Part shown: piece after piece, positions 10,088 through 22,413 of the stretch
Layout of the letters: the number at the start of each line of letters is the position of its first letter
Position numbering within the stretch: position 1 is the stretch's first letter
From: Niebla homalea
Taxonomy: Eukaryota; Ascomycota; Lecanoromycetes; Lecanorales; Ramalinaceae
DNA: 64,000 bases
Reading direction: 5' to 3'
NCBI GenBank assembly: GCA_019925105.1
Contig: JAHGAU010000031.1
Coordinates: forward strand, 632,501-696,500
Program-made: the position numbers and the translations under genes
The notes under the pieces: model-generated
What the model was told of the DNA's origin: nothing
The model's database searches: none
The model's input: the letters and a program-made list of their open reading frames with translations, nothing else

Positions 10088-11772
10088 ATGTCTAACGTGA
10101 ACCCGTTCCTCAACAGCCCAGTATCTCCAATAGAGTCCGGTCAATCACGCTTGCCTGGTAGCAACGCAGACGAAAACAAGACCAAGGTCACCACTATTAC
10201 CGTCAGACCCAGAACTTCCTCGAGCTCCTCAGGCGTCACTCTCTCCTCGCCGCGAACAGCCAGGTTTGCTGAAGCGACATCTGTCAATTCGCCCATCGAG
10301 CCGAGCAAAGCGGGAAGGAATCCTTTCAAAGACCCTCCTAAAGCTACCACAAGACACCTGATGGCGGAACCACAGCCTTCTGATGTGGGTTTCGGCTACA
10401 TGTCAGACAACAGAGCCTCCAAGCATGCCTCCTTCGCCGAAGTTCCAATGACGCCGAATTCGCCGCTGAAGAGCGCTTTGAAAGTGCCAGGGACTCCAAG
10501 CAGGTTGAACCCCTTGAGTCCCACTTTCCGGGAGGAGCAGATGCTCGAGAAATCCGAAGAGCACACAGAAAAGCGCAACGCGAGCGATTTGGTATGAAGC
10601 ACGAGAAACGTTGGGGAAGGATGACCCAGGCTAACGCATGACCAGAAAATCAAAACAAGAGTCCGCATGGCCAAGATGTGCCTGCGAGTGACCAACTTCA
10701 GCTGCAGCTTGATCGTCTTATCAATGCTTTCAGCAACTTTCACCATATTCAACGCGTCCAAGGCGCTCCCCAAGAGGAGCGGGCTTCCTGCATGGGCCCC
10801 TCATCAGAAGACCTGGCCGCAAATCACCCTCCTCGTGATAGCTTGCATCTCCTTGGCCTTCTCACTCATGGTCTTCTATGCATACTGGAAAGGTGGTCAC
10901 AAGAGGGCGGAAAAGGCGGCAATATACTATACCGTCTTCTCCGTCGCTTTCTTCACCTTCAGCATTGTGATGTGGGCTATTGGCGCAGCGGTCCTGAATG
11001 AAAGCAGGAATAACGGCAACGGCAAAGACATGTGGGGATGGTCCTGCCTTGATGGAAAGCGGAAAGATGTCTTCTCGAGTGACGTCGACTATGCCCTGAT
11101 CTGCAGGCTTCAGGTAAGAAGCCGCAATGAAAGATATGAGACAGCAGACTGACTCCGTGGCAGAATTGGTCCTTGATCTGCGCCTTCATCGAAATCATTG
11201 TCGAGATCATCACCATTGCCATCTACGCAATCGTCTTCTACCGTTTCTACAGCAAACGCCAGCTTCACAAGTCCATGAATGTACGTGACAAAGCCCGTAG
11301 CGATCTCTATCTGGCCCAGCTCCGGACTCAGTCGGCGCCAAACACTCCCGGCTTCAGGTCTCCCACGTCTGGCATGTTCCCATCCCACATCCGAGATGAC
11401 CCGATCAACGATGCAGAGAATGGCGAACACGTGCAGTATGCTTCTAAATCGCAAGGACCATCCGAGCCCAAACCATTCACACTGCAAGCACCACCGATCA
11501 AGATCCACGCTGCCAGCCCTACAGTTCCTCAAGGCGGATTCGAATCAGGCCCGGCGCCAGCACCGCAGGTCCAAGAGCATGTCCCAGCTGCTCCAGGCGA
11601 GCAAACGTATGAGTCAGTTCCCATTCCAGGAGCGTATTCGAGTCCGCTCGCGAGCCCAAGCTTTCAAGCTCAAAGTATGGATTTTGGAGCGCCGGGCCAG
11701 GCTGTGACCACGGACGGCAGAGTGGAGAGCCCTCCATCAAGTCCGCGATTGGGTCAAGGAGGATTGCATTAA
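10088..11772 (+). CDS. Four-TM membrane protein with long disordered tails, function unknown
   Basis: Three exons, 10088-10591, 10646-11113 and 11164-11772, give 526 aa; introns are 54 and 50 nt (GTATGA...ACCAG and GTAAGA...GGCAG) and keep the frame. Residues 1-168 are Ser/Pro/Thr-rich and disordered, with several TP/SP sites (for example MTPNSPLKSALK). Four hydrophobic segments follow at about 181-202, 222-246, 255-277 and 326-350. The loop between the third and fourth holds conserved-looking Trp and Cys (DMWGWSCLDG). The C-terminal ~170 residues are again Pro/Ser-rich. The topology resembles tetraspan MARVEL-like proteins of fungal plasma membranes, but I do not recognise a defined family. 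It is probably a phosphoregulated surface protein; that is inference from composition. Confidence 0.8.
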
Positions 11773-12148
11773 AGCTTCAGGGGAGACTCCGGGCGTTGGG
11801 CATCATCATTCTATGTTCTCGAAAAATACCAATTTCTTTTTCTTTTCCATCCTTCGTTCAAAATACACCCGGAACGTGGCATGGATGCTGCTCGATCTCT
11901 TGGGCATGACATATGTAATTAGACGTCTGAATGAAGTGTCAGGAATCTTATGTATCCTCCAAGCTGTTAGAGTATCTTGATCTTTGCATCTTGTCCCCAT
12001 TTCCAATAGCCTTACTTTTTTCAGGGCGTGGGGAACCAATGACGTTGGGGTCAAATCTGCAAGTGTTATCTTTGGGCCAGGGTCTAGAATATATTTAGAT
12101 AGACTGACAACTTGACGACTAGCAACCAGTGACTTCACTTCTTCCCAT
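11773..12148. other. Intergenic, no gene seen
   Basis: This is the 3' flank of the four-TM gene and the promoter of URA6. A T/C-rich stretch lies at 11830-11850. Confidence 0.5.
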
Positions 12149-13180
<1,032 letters not shown>

Positions 13181-14113
13181 TGCCGACATTGGGGGGATTT
13201 TCAAAAGGGGTTTTGGGAGCCGACGCTAAGGGTAATTATTTTGCACATGGAAGACGATAGGTTTCTCCTTCATACGGTGTTTTGATGCGTCAAGCCATCA
13301 TCCCGATGATTGTTACCTGTTCTTCCTTCTTCAAACCTAGGTGCCTGACGTATTTGATCTTGGCTTCCCGCATACAAGCGGGCCTTCTCAGGCCGGCTAC
13401 CATCGCTGCTGTCATCGGGCACCAGTCAAGTTGCATGAGAATGTACACGAGAATGGCACATGGGAGATGATGATGGAACCGGAACATCAACGCTAGTTGA
13501 AGCTTAAGGTTGTTCCCAGCCTCCTGGGACCTGAGTAGTAAGTGTCGACACTTCCTCGCCCAAAACAGTAAGTCCACAGTGTACACTCGTGCAGTCAACA
13601 TTCAAGAGCACGTGGGAAGGGGGTCTATTATCCAATAGGGACAAAGTAAACGTTTTCGTTTCATCCTTCAGCATGTGGCTACCCTTCCAATCGGGATCTA
13701 TTCCCGGAAAGACTCATTTGTTCGGTATCTCAAACATCAAGCTTTAGCTTTCGTTCGATTCACAACTCCTTTTCACCTTATTGATGGTTTAAGCTTTGCT
13801 ATTGTACCCGAGTGAGAAGGTAGGAGGCATCCAGTGACACACACACACACAAACCAGCCACCTTCCAACTTTACTTCACCGTCCACTTCTGTAACCGTCC
13901 ACATCCATCAACCTCTATATCTCTCCTTCTCACTACTGTACAACCACTTTTGACCTGCAACATTACACCTCCTCTTCCTCGTGCATGAGCAGTCTTTCGT
14001 GATCAATCTGTCTTCGAGCTTAGCGAAGAACTTTGTGCAACACACCTTGGATTATCTGACATACCTGAGCGAGTACCTATCTCCGCCCTTTTGGAATCAT
14101 CATTGCATCCACC
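13181..14113. other. Intergenic, no gene seen
   Basis: URA6 3' flank and the leader of the 14114 gene. An AC dinucleotide run lies at 13837-13851, and the stretch 13850-13980 is pyrimidine-rich. Confidence 0.5.
13837..13851. repeat. (AC)n microsatellite
   Basis: Seven uninterrupted AC units in the promoter or leader region of the next gene. Confidence 0.8.
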
Positions 14114-15412
14114 ATGGCGAAATCAAAGCAGAAGCAAAAGCAATCTCTCACTCCATCAAAGACCAGCCTGGCCAAACAGAAAGAAATCGAGAAGCTCATA
14201 ATACAGAGTAAGGCGGAGCAGAAGCCGAGAATGTACTCAAATAGTGTTTATAGACCCCAGCCTGGCTGGCCACGTCAGGAGCCGCGCGCTCCCGTCCAAC
14301 AGCACTTTCCAATCAACTCCCCAACAACCGCGACATCTTCTCGGCCGAGCGTGGGAAGCAACCCGGGCCATGGGCTTGTACACGATACACGTCGTGCTGG
14401 ACGACCCCTCGTCAAGGATCCTACACAATCACCAGCTTCCTCTTCTCAAAATAGACTGCAAGCCCCGAATCAGATTGCTTCGCTGGATGCGGCCGCTCAG
14501 CATCAAGCCTTACTGAACATTGATGATGGTCAGAGCTTCAATCCAAAAGGCCATTTCCCCTTCTTGCAGCTTCCAGGCGAGATTCGTAACAAAATCTATG
14601 ATCTCTGCATCCCAACCAGGTCCTTCTCCATCACCTGGCTCAAGCGGAGCAAAGGCCAGCCGCCGAGCCTATGCTATCGCCAACCCAACGACTCTCGGCG
14701 CCACGGCCAGGCGCCCAAGACTAAGCCGGACATCTTTGAATGGCGCAACGCCACTCGCAATCCCAAGCGCCCGAACCTGGACGTCCGGCGTCGCCGCCTC
14801 GTCATGGAGGTCATCTACCGCCAACGGTCCCCCATCGCCATGCTTTGGGTCTGCCGCGCCATGTATCCCGAGGCCTCCTCGGCATTCTATGGCAAATGCA
14901 CCTTCGGCTTCGACCAGATCAGCTCCCTGAAAGTCTTCATGGAAAATCTAACTGCCTCGAATCAACGCAGCATCACCTCCCTGTTCATCAAATACCACGC
15001 TTACGGCCACCCATACCTCCTCGAGAACGAGAAATTCAAGGGAAGAGCCGATGACGCATTCATCGCCCTCTGCTTCCAGGTCGCCAAGACCTGCACTTCG
15101 CTCGCCCATCTGCGCCTCGACCTCGACTACCACCGCTGCCCCATCCGCTTTGGCCCGCTAGGAGCGGCCATTGATGGGGACTTCACTCTGGAGTGGATGG
15201 CTTCGTTGTGGGCCTTTCAGGATTCAGCGCTCGAGAGCCTGTGCCTCCGGGTCCGGAGCGACATCACGGATGGGGCGCTGTTGGACGTGGCGAGCCATGA
15301 GCTAAGGAAGGAGCTCCTGAAGGACAATTGGGATGACAAGAAGCAGGCCGGGTGTGATCCTTTTGGGTATCGGTTGGTGAAGAAGGGGATGGTGCTGAAC
15401 ATTGTCGATTGA
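14114..15412 (+). CDS. F-box/2EXR-like protein of the fungal DUF7730-type family
   Basis: Intronless frame of 432 aa; the ATG at 14114 has a good context (CACCATGG). Residues 1-145 are basic and disordered, with Lys/Gln-rich KQKQKQS at the start. At about residue 148 the sequence FPFLQLPGEIRNKIYDLCIP matches the short LP.EIR..IY motif that opens the 2EXR and DUF7730-type F-box-like domains, a large fungal group. Later segments MLWVCRAMYPEASSAFYG (a CR.mY.Ea...fY. pattern) and LAHLRLDLD fit the same group. Proteins of this group are widespread in Pezizomycotina and mostly uncharacterised; a role in ubiquitin ligase adaptation is guessed from the F-box resemblance only. No membrane segment is seen. 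Confidence 0.75.
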   Translation: MAKSKQKQKQSLTPSKTSLAKQKEIEKLIIQSKAEQKPRMYSNSVYRPQPGWPRQEPRAPVQQHFPINSPTTATSSRPSVGSNPGHGLVHDTRRAGRPLVKDPTQSPASSSQNRLQAPNQIASLDAAAQHQALLNIDDGQSFNPKGHFPFLQLPGEIRNKIYDLCIPTRSFSITWLKRSKGQPPSLCYRQPNDSRRHGQAPKTKPDIFEWRNATRNPKRPNLDVRRRRLVMEVIYRQRSPIAMLWVCRAMYPEASSAFYGKCTFGFDQISSLKVFMENLTASNQRSITSLFIKYHAYGHPYLLENEKFKGRADDAFIALCFQVAKTCTSLAHLRLDLDYHRCPIRFGPLGAAIDGDFTLEWMASLWAFQDSALESLCLRVRSDITDGALLDVASHELRKELLKDNWDDKKQAGCDPFGYRLVKKGMVLNIVD

Positions 15413-18165
15413 GGATCCCTCCTGATTAGATCGACAATGAGTTGCCATGCATCATCATCATCACCATCATCACCATCATCATCATCGAGATTCCATGGAG
15501 TTAGTGTCCGTCTTGACTGGCACCCTATGCATATTTTGATTACACAAAAGGGTCACTTTAGAAGAGGAGACAGGGAGGAGAGGAAAGGCAAAACAAGTCA
15601 AGGGTGTGAGGTTACAGACGCGGTAGCAGGACGTGGTTGGACAAGTCCATTTAGAGCGTGCATTCATCTCTGACATGCGGCATGCGTGTGCGGTGGCATT
15701 GGTCAGGTCGCATTCACATCACAATTGACGGATGCGTTATGGATCTAGAGAGTGGCAGAGGACATGTTGCAGCAATACCGTCAGCTTAACATACGTATGA
15801 ATCAGACCTTGTCAGATATGCTCAATCTAAGAACATCTTTTACACATGTAGCTCCAATCGCATGAGTCATGGTTGCAATCGTCATCTTTCATTCGAATCT
15901 CCCCTCCTCGATTACAGCAGTCATCCTTATTAATATAGGTACATAAGCGTCCGTCGCCGTGGCTGATCCTCCTGCCACTCATCCTGGCATGGCCATGGCC
16001 CATGACGTCTCCACCAGACCTGATCGAGACCAAACGCAGCAAGAAATCATGGGTATCAAATATTCTCCATGCGCCAAACCAACCAAAGGGATAATAATAA
16101 TGAAATGAATGCCGCCAAGCTCAAAACCCGGCCACAGCTCAGGAGCAGGGAGCACGAGCTTTACCCACCGAGACATCTCACCGTACAGCTGACGTGTCGA
16201 GCCCCCCCCCCCCTCCCCGGCGCCGCCGCCGCCACAAATCTTTCGAAGCAGTTAGACAAGCTGACCAAACGGAACCCCTGCGAACCATTTCTCTCACCGC
16301 TATCCTTCTCATGGATGGATCCGGCATGACTGATCATGCCTCTCTTTTTTCCCCTCACATGCTGACAGCTCCGAGATGAGCAGCTAGTATCCTTGGCCAC
16401 AGGTACTCCACCCGGATGCCTGCTCCCCAGCCCACCCCCCCCGGATCCCTCTCGTTGACCGGTCAAGCCACGCCGAACCCATGCCGGGCGCGCCTACCAT
16501 CACGTCGCCTGTTTCCACTCGGTTCTGGATCATCCTATCGAGAGAAACGTTGTTCATCCCATCGACGCCTCATGCACGTGAAGTTCCCCGCCCCTGTTTG
16601 TTTGGCGGTGTCGTCCAGAGTTCGCCATCTGCAATGCCTCAATGGTCATGGGATAGACCTCTTTGAGTGATCGGCGCTCGGTCTGGAGAGGGACAGGCTC
16701 ATTACCTCCACGATGGGCGCCGGGAGGAGTAGACGTCTTCAGAGGCATTTCTTCCCAATGGCTCGGAAGTCTTCTATCTGAAAGCAATGGGAAGTTTTCG
16801 CGTTTCTTCTTAGGCTAGTATATTCTGGGAGCTTTTCTCCAGTACCCCTGAAGTTCCGGGAGCTTTTCACTTCGCAAAGCAATACCGCCTTCGTCGCGTT
16901 CTGCGCAGGTAAGTAAACTTCTGAGGTGTTCATCCATGTCTCAGGAGTATCTTGTCGTATAAAGCAACGTCAACTCGTCGTTGTACTTAGGAGGAGCAGG
17001 CATGGACCGGGCCACTCGGCAAAGCCTGTTATTAGCTCATTGCCGCAATCCAGTCCCTAAATCAAGTGGAATGACTCGTAGATGCCATGATTTCTCTGTC
17101 CAAATGCCGTTGTCCGGGATTGTCCGGCAGGAGATTCGAGGCGCCAGGCGAATGCCCCGTCGGCTTTCCAAGTCGCAGACGCCCATCTCAGCGCGATCGT
17201 TGGAGAAGAGAGCCTTGTCTTGGCGTATATCTTGATGATCTAGCCCGGATGAATGCGAGTAGTGGAGACCGCCTTGTAGCTGGAGAATCTAGCTTTATAA
17301 AACCGGCAGAGAAAGCAAGATATTTTCGTCCCAGTATCAATCAACTCCTAATGATCGGCTCAGGGGATTGACAATCTTGGGCAGGCCCATTTGCTCAAAC
17401 GAGCAAGCAATCTCGATATTTGATCAGATTTAGATATAAATGTCCGTGCCTGCCATGCTAGACAGAATGCCTTGGCGAGTTCACTTCCATCATAAGTAGG
17501 GAGGTGAGAAGGGTAGTTAGGTCGCCGACATCATTTAATACGTGCATGAGGTGGCGTCGGCACATGGTTTTGAAGAGACGGCGTTTTATTATCGCGAAGG
17601 AGATAGTCTGCATGTATATCGCCCCTGGATCCTGGCTCAAACGCAGCATATCACTTGGCAGATAGGTCCTGAACATCGGTATATAGGTGGGGCCGAGCTT
17701 CAATCTCTTACCAGGGGATGTATACGTTATCTTTTTGTCATCCAAGTTTGATGCTTCAGTACCCTTGATTTGAGCAACAGCCTGAATACAGTAGAATGGG
17801 CAACGCCGTTGCCAAATGGGTAGGGGAGTAAGGCAAGGCAAAGGGGCATCTGTAATTACCTTTCCCAAGACGCGCGAGCGAAAATTTGGACACGAATGGG
17901 AGAACGATACAATTTGTCTCGACTGCTTCGATGATTAAGATCCTTTGGAATTGACCAAGGAATTGCATCTGAGAACAAAGGACCGAACATTGGTGAGAGA
18001 TTGGGTTCTCAAATCCTCATCTAAAACGAGTGCCCAAAGTTTCAAACCTCATAAAGACGCTTTAAGAGCAGTTCTGCGGGGCTGACGTGGGGATTTGGGA
18101 ATGGTCTGTTCTTGACAAGGCCGCTTTCGCTGATCGAAGGGGCTAAGGTGTTGCTGTTGGCGCCT
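15413..18165. other. 2.75 kb region with no convincing gene
   Basis: This is the largest gap in the window. It includes a trinucleotide repeat (15450-15486), a 12-base C run (16202-16213) next to GCC repeats, and several short open frames on both strands without domain features or splice-linked continuations. An untranslated RNA or a degenerate gene cannot be excluded. Reverse-strand frames near 17458-17968 were examined and not accepted. Confidence 0.45.
15450..15486. repeat. (CAT)n microsatellite
   Basis: About 12 CAT/ATC units with two CAC interruptions, just 3' of the F-box-like gene and probably in its 3' untranslated part. Confidence 0.85.
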
Positions 18166-20989
18166 TCACTCAACACATGGTGTTGGCCGTTGGAGTCCTT
18201 CTTGCGGCTGGCTACTCTCCTTCGATGGCAACTTGGGCATCCGGATCAGTGGTGGAGAGTCTGGAGTGAAGGCGGGGTCTGCAGCGTCCCTGTTGCGCGC
18301 TGCAGATCGGAGAGCGTTGACCATGCGGTCTTTGTCGTCGAGGCGAGCACGAAGGTCAGCAATCTCGGCATCCTTATCCTTGATAGCTTGTGATGGTGCA
18401 GTCTCTTCTAGCAGGGCGACATTTTGTCGGGTAGTTGGTGAGAGTAAGAGGGAAGCGCGTGACTGGCTTGAGCGTCTTGCTTGTAGGAGCCGCTTCTCTA
18501 GAGTTGCTATATATCGGTTTTTGTCGCCAAGGTCTATTTGGAGTGCGCGAATCTGACTGTGTGCCGAAGCGGTGCCGTCGCCAAAATCCTCCTCATCTTC
18601 ATTCTCGAGAGAAGATATTGGCGATCCCTGCAGCTCATCGGCTTGTCGCCCTGCCGTGATAGTAGACGCCAGAGACAGATTCCTTGAGATAGGCGGCGTC
18701 ATCCTGCCAAGGGTTGATTGACTTGCCGAGGAACGCAAGGAACTTATGCCTTTCCGCGTGGCGTCGCCCTTTTCTGAAGATGGTAATGTCGACTGGCTCG
18801 CCGTAGATGGAACCTTGAGATTGGCATTAACGCCCGAAGATTGAGACGAGATGATCAAGCGCTTGAGATCCTCCATGCGTCGCTGAAGCGTCGTCCTCGC
18901 CAGGTGGATCTCTATGATCTGCTCTTCGCGACGTTGATCAGACTCAATCCCGAGCCCCTCGTCTCTCTCTTCGAGGACTTCCTTCTGTGCCTGATCTTTC
19001 TTCTGCGTCTCCAACTGGCTCCTCAGATCCTGAATTTCCATCCGATAGCGCTCGAGCAGCACCCGACTTCCACCATCCCCGGCTGCGCCAAGTGCCTCTT
19101 CGGCCCTCTTAGCATGGCTCACGATGTTATTGCGTGCCCGAGCGGCGAACTTCAGGGTATTGAGTGTTTCCATGGTGTGACCACCCGCTGTGGCCACGCT
19201 TCCCGCGGAGCCAATCTGAACGGTGCAGAGGATACTAATCAGAGCATTACCCGACAAGGCTGGTTGCAGAAGCCGAGTAAGTTTGCTATCCCTATAGGGT
19301 AAATGCTTGTTATCCTTGTCAGTCGGGTGTCCACTTGCTTCCTTGTCGCCTGACAGCTTGGAAACCACAGTACCAAGAGTGAGGAGACTCTTATTTATGT
19401 GGGCTCCTTCCTTCTGCCTTTCTTTGCTGTCCGCTGCCCTTTCTGACCCAGCAAGATCAATCATGCTCAGTGTAGAGACGCGAACCCCGCCGGGTAAAAG
19501 CGCGGACCGTTTGTCAGTGGCCTTGCCAAAGGATGCCCGCTCGCGACTCTCGACCACGATCTGGACCACCGCATGGCTCCGAGAGCTTTGTGCGTTGAAC
19601 TGGGTGCTCCGCGTTTTCCTGCATTGATCACCTCGAGCAATCACTCGAAGTAGCTGTGTCGGACTCTGAACGATTTCCTCCTTCAAGGGGCTTGCAAAAA
19701 CGCCACGTTTGCTATCCTCCCGCAATTTGATTTCCTCCTGCTGTTGGCCTCCGATTGTGGGAGGCATCAGCAGATCGTGAATTTTCTCGTTGTAGATCTC
19801 GAGGTAGCTGACCCGGAGTAGGAATTCCCGGGAAGGCGTTTCCCGGATGTAAGAGAATATGTCGGTGATGGCCAGAGGGATGACTCCAGGAGAATCCCGG
19901 GTTCCCTGCATGGAAAATGTTTTACCGGTCCCAGTCATACCGTATGCAAACACGGTCCCCTGATAGCCTTCCATGACTCGACGCACCAGTCGCTTTGCAG
20001 AGGCGTCGTAAACCTTGTGATTTTTATCATACGGGGCAAATACGTTGTCTGCACTCCAGTCAGTATGGCCATTGGATCGCCAGTAAGAAGCAATTCGGGA
20101 AAGTTCCTCTGATCTCTTGTCAGACACGAATGGGTGGACATAGCGCACCATAATAGTAGTTCCCCCCTTCCCTCCCTTGATAAGCCACCAAGGACTGCCG
20201 AGAGTCCACTAGCCATTCCCTCCCAGCGTTTTTGTCCGCTCCAGCGTCGGGTCGAACTCTCACGCTCACAATGACGTTACCTTTCGATTCGCTCTCCCTT
20301 GAATCCGACTCGTGATCTCGAAGCCTGCTCTCACTTCGCCTTCTGTCATCGCCATCTTCAAAGGTTGTGGCAGAAGTAGAATGAGAGTCCTCCACGGAGG
20401 ACTCCGGGCTATGCGATTGAGATCGGAGGCTGGCTCGACCTGAAGAACGTCCTTTCGCCATCGCTCCAGACACCGATCTGGATTCTCGGCTATTGTCCAG
20501 GAGGCTCGGGGTGGCAGCGGCAGTATAAAGTTGGTTCAAAGATCCTGTAGATGCCTTTGTTTTCAACTTCTTTGCCCTCAGGCTGTTTGACCTTGATGCG
20601 GCTGCTCGAGAACTCTGTGGGGCAGATGGGGCAGATATGGCATCAGCAGATGATCGCTGACCGGATCTCCGAACCTTGGGAGGCTGGGGAAAGTTGGCGA
20701 TGCTGACGGTACGTCGAACAAGACCCTCGACATCTTCAGACGCCTGCTTGCCAGCCTCACGTCTGTGTGAGGTTGACGGAGGCAGGCTGGGACTAGAAAG
20801 TGTTCGATGTGCAGGTGACAGCTGGGGTTTGGCGATGCCCGAATTGTGCCTCAGAATCGGTTTTGGTGTGGATGAGAATCTGGAGGTATCTGACGCACTC
20901 GCAGGGGTTCGTAGCTTGGACACAGGTAGTCGAGGTAGGGCAGATGATGGTGGTGGGGCTGGCTGCGATGAAGCGGTGATTGTAGCCAT
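18166..20989 (-). CDS. KIP2: Kinesin motor protein, KIP2/Tea2 type
   Basis: Two exons on the reverse strand, 20989-20149 and 20048-18166, give 907 aa. The 100-nt intron (20148-20049, GTGCGC...GTGCAG) is inferred because it joins NYYY to DNVFAPYDKNHKVYDASAK and rebuilds the start of the motor core. Residues 1-235 are Ser/Pro-rich and disordered; the motor spans about 240-600. Motifs are the P-loop AYGMTGTGKTFSMQG (in place of the commoner GQTGSGKT, as in Kip2-type kinesins), NAQSSRSHAVV (switch I), DLAGSERA (switch II) and HINKSLLTLG. Coiled-coil stretches follow, around 650-700 and 790-870. Kip2 proteins walk to microtubule plus ends and deliver dynein and stabilising factors. The ATG at 20989 is the first in this frame. 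Confidence 0.9.
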
Positions 20990-22413
20990 CGCCGACCCAT
21001 GCACACTAAGCTGGGTCGAGGAGGAGGAAGCTGCCTTCGCAGCAAGTGCGACTGATGTTGAGATGGCGTGAAGCAGATCAATTGGCTCGACCAAACCTCA
21101 AAAAAGGTGGGCGCGCAAAGGGGGCGATTTAGGGATTCTTCAGACTCATGATTCACACACAAGCATCGCTGAAGATTGTTGCGCTCATAAGTTATGCAGC
21201 ATGCGAGCAATTCGCCTGATATTGTACTTTCCCAGCTCTTTCCAGTCGTTGCAGAAGGACGTGGTAATTGCTAATGTGATGATCGACAGGGTTGGAACGC
21301 ATAGGTAAACAAACTAGAATCTCGACCAGGCTCAACGACAAGGGCTCAAAAAGCTACAGAAAGAAGGCTGCCTGCTTGAGATGTCTGAGAGGGAGCAGCG
21401 CTGATCGGAGACAGTAGAGGAATGAGAGGAAAGAGGGAGCAAGGAGAAATGGAGAATGGGAGACTGAATGCTATCCAATCGCACCCGATCGCCACCATTT
21501 AACCCTTTTGCTTGGGCCTAGCTTGATGCCGGGGAACCTGAAACCTTCCCCCCACCCCCCCCCGGGGCTCTGGCCCCACAAGCCCCACTAACTTAGATGC
21601 TTAGCGAGGTGTCAGTCTTGGTTCGATGCTCCATGGAAAGCTATTGGAAGCTCTACCTAAGCGGCAATATGCACTCCATCACGGTACTAGAGTACGTGTC
21701 TGATTCCATGTACTGGAGAAGGAAGGCCAATGGCTCAACGCAACTCTTCTTCCCTGCAGAGAGAATGACCAATTGACGGATTACATGATTAATTTTCGTG
21801 CATTAAGATTGCTAATATTCGTAGATACGCAAGGTACGATAGAGTCGGCTCCGCCTCGGTCCTTGAATCAGATAGGTCATAGGTAGAACATTATTATTGA
21901 ATTGCGCTCCCTACCAGAATCGTCACGTCCAAACCAGTCTTTCTCTTCTCTACCTGTCCACCGCATTGCAATCCGTACAAAGACGGGAAATCCAGAAAGG
22001 GGCACGGGCTTGTCGATTGCTGTACACTGAACAGCTGCTTGTCATCGTTAGTAGAATGTAAATTTCGCCTCTCCTTCCTTGTTCCTGCAGCGATCTGCGA
22101 GCCCCACCCACGAACGCAAAATGCATGCTCCAACGAATACTAGTAGTGGAGGGCATGCCTGCTCATCATCAACTTTGCAAAAGTACCGCTATACCTTTGG
22201 GTTTTCATCCCTTGGACCGTTAAGACACATTGAGACATTATCAGGGTCAGGGTGCATCAGTCTGTGCATGGGCCATCTCTGCGCCTGCGTACCATCGTAC
22301 GTCGACGTGATTTCGGTAGACGTCAAACGACGTAATCTCCCTGGGGACAAGTACAGTATAAACTGTGGTAGAAATGGATATAATCGGTACAAATGCCTGA
22401 ACATTGCTGAATT
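20990..22413. other. Intergenic between KIP2 and KIN28
   Basis: No gene seen in 1.4 kb. It has a C-rich run at about 21548-21563 and an AT-rich segment at 21780-21900. Short open frames on both strands lack family features. Confidence 0.45.

Noticed and set aside
13741..13765. CGTTCGATTCA resembling a tRNA B box
   Set aside because: The T-arm stem does not pair and there is no acceptor stem or A box at the right distance.
17458..17968. Reverse-strand frames of up to 136 codons
   Set aside because: No recognisable domain, mixed composition, and no splice arrangement giving a longer protein.
21615..21640. TTGGTTCGATGC resembling a tRNA B box
   Set aside because: T-arm stem pairing fails and no cloverleaf can be drawn.
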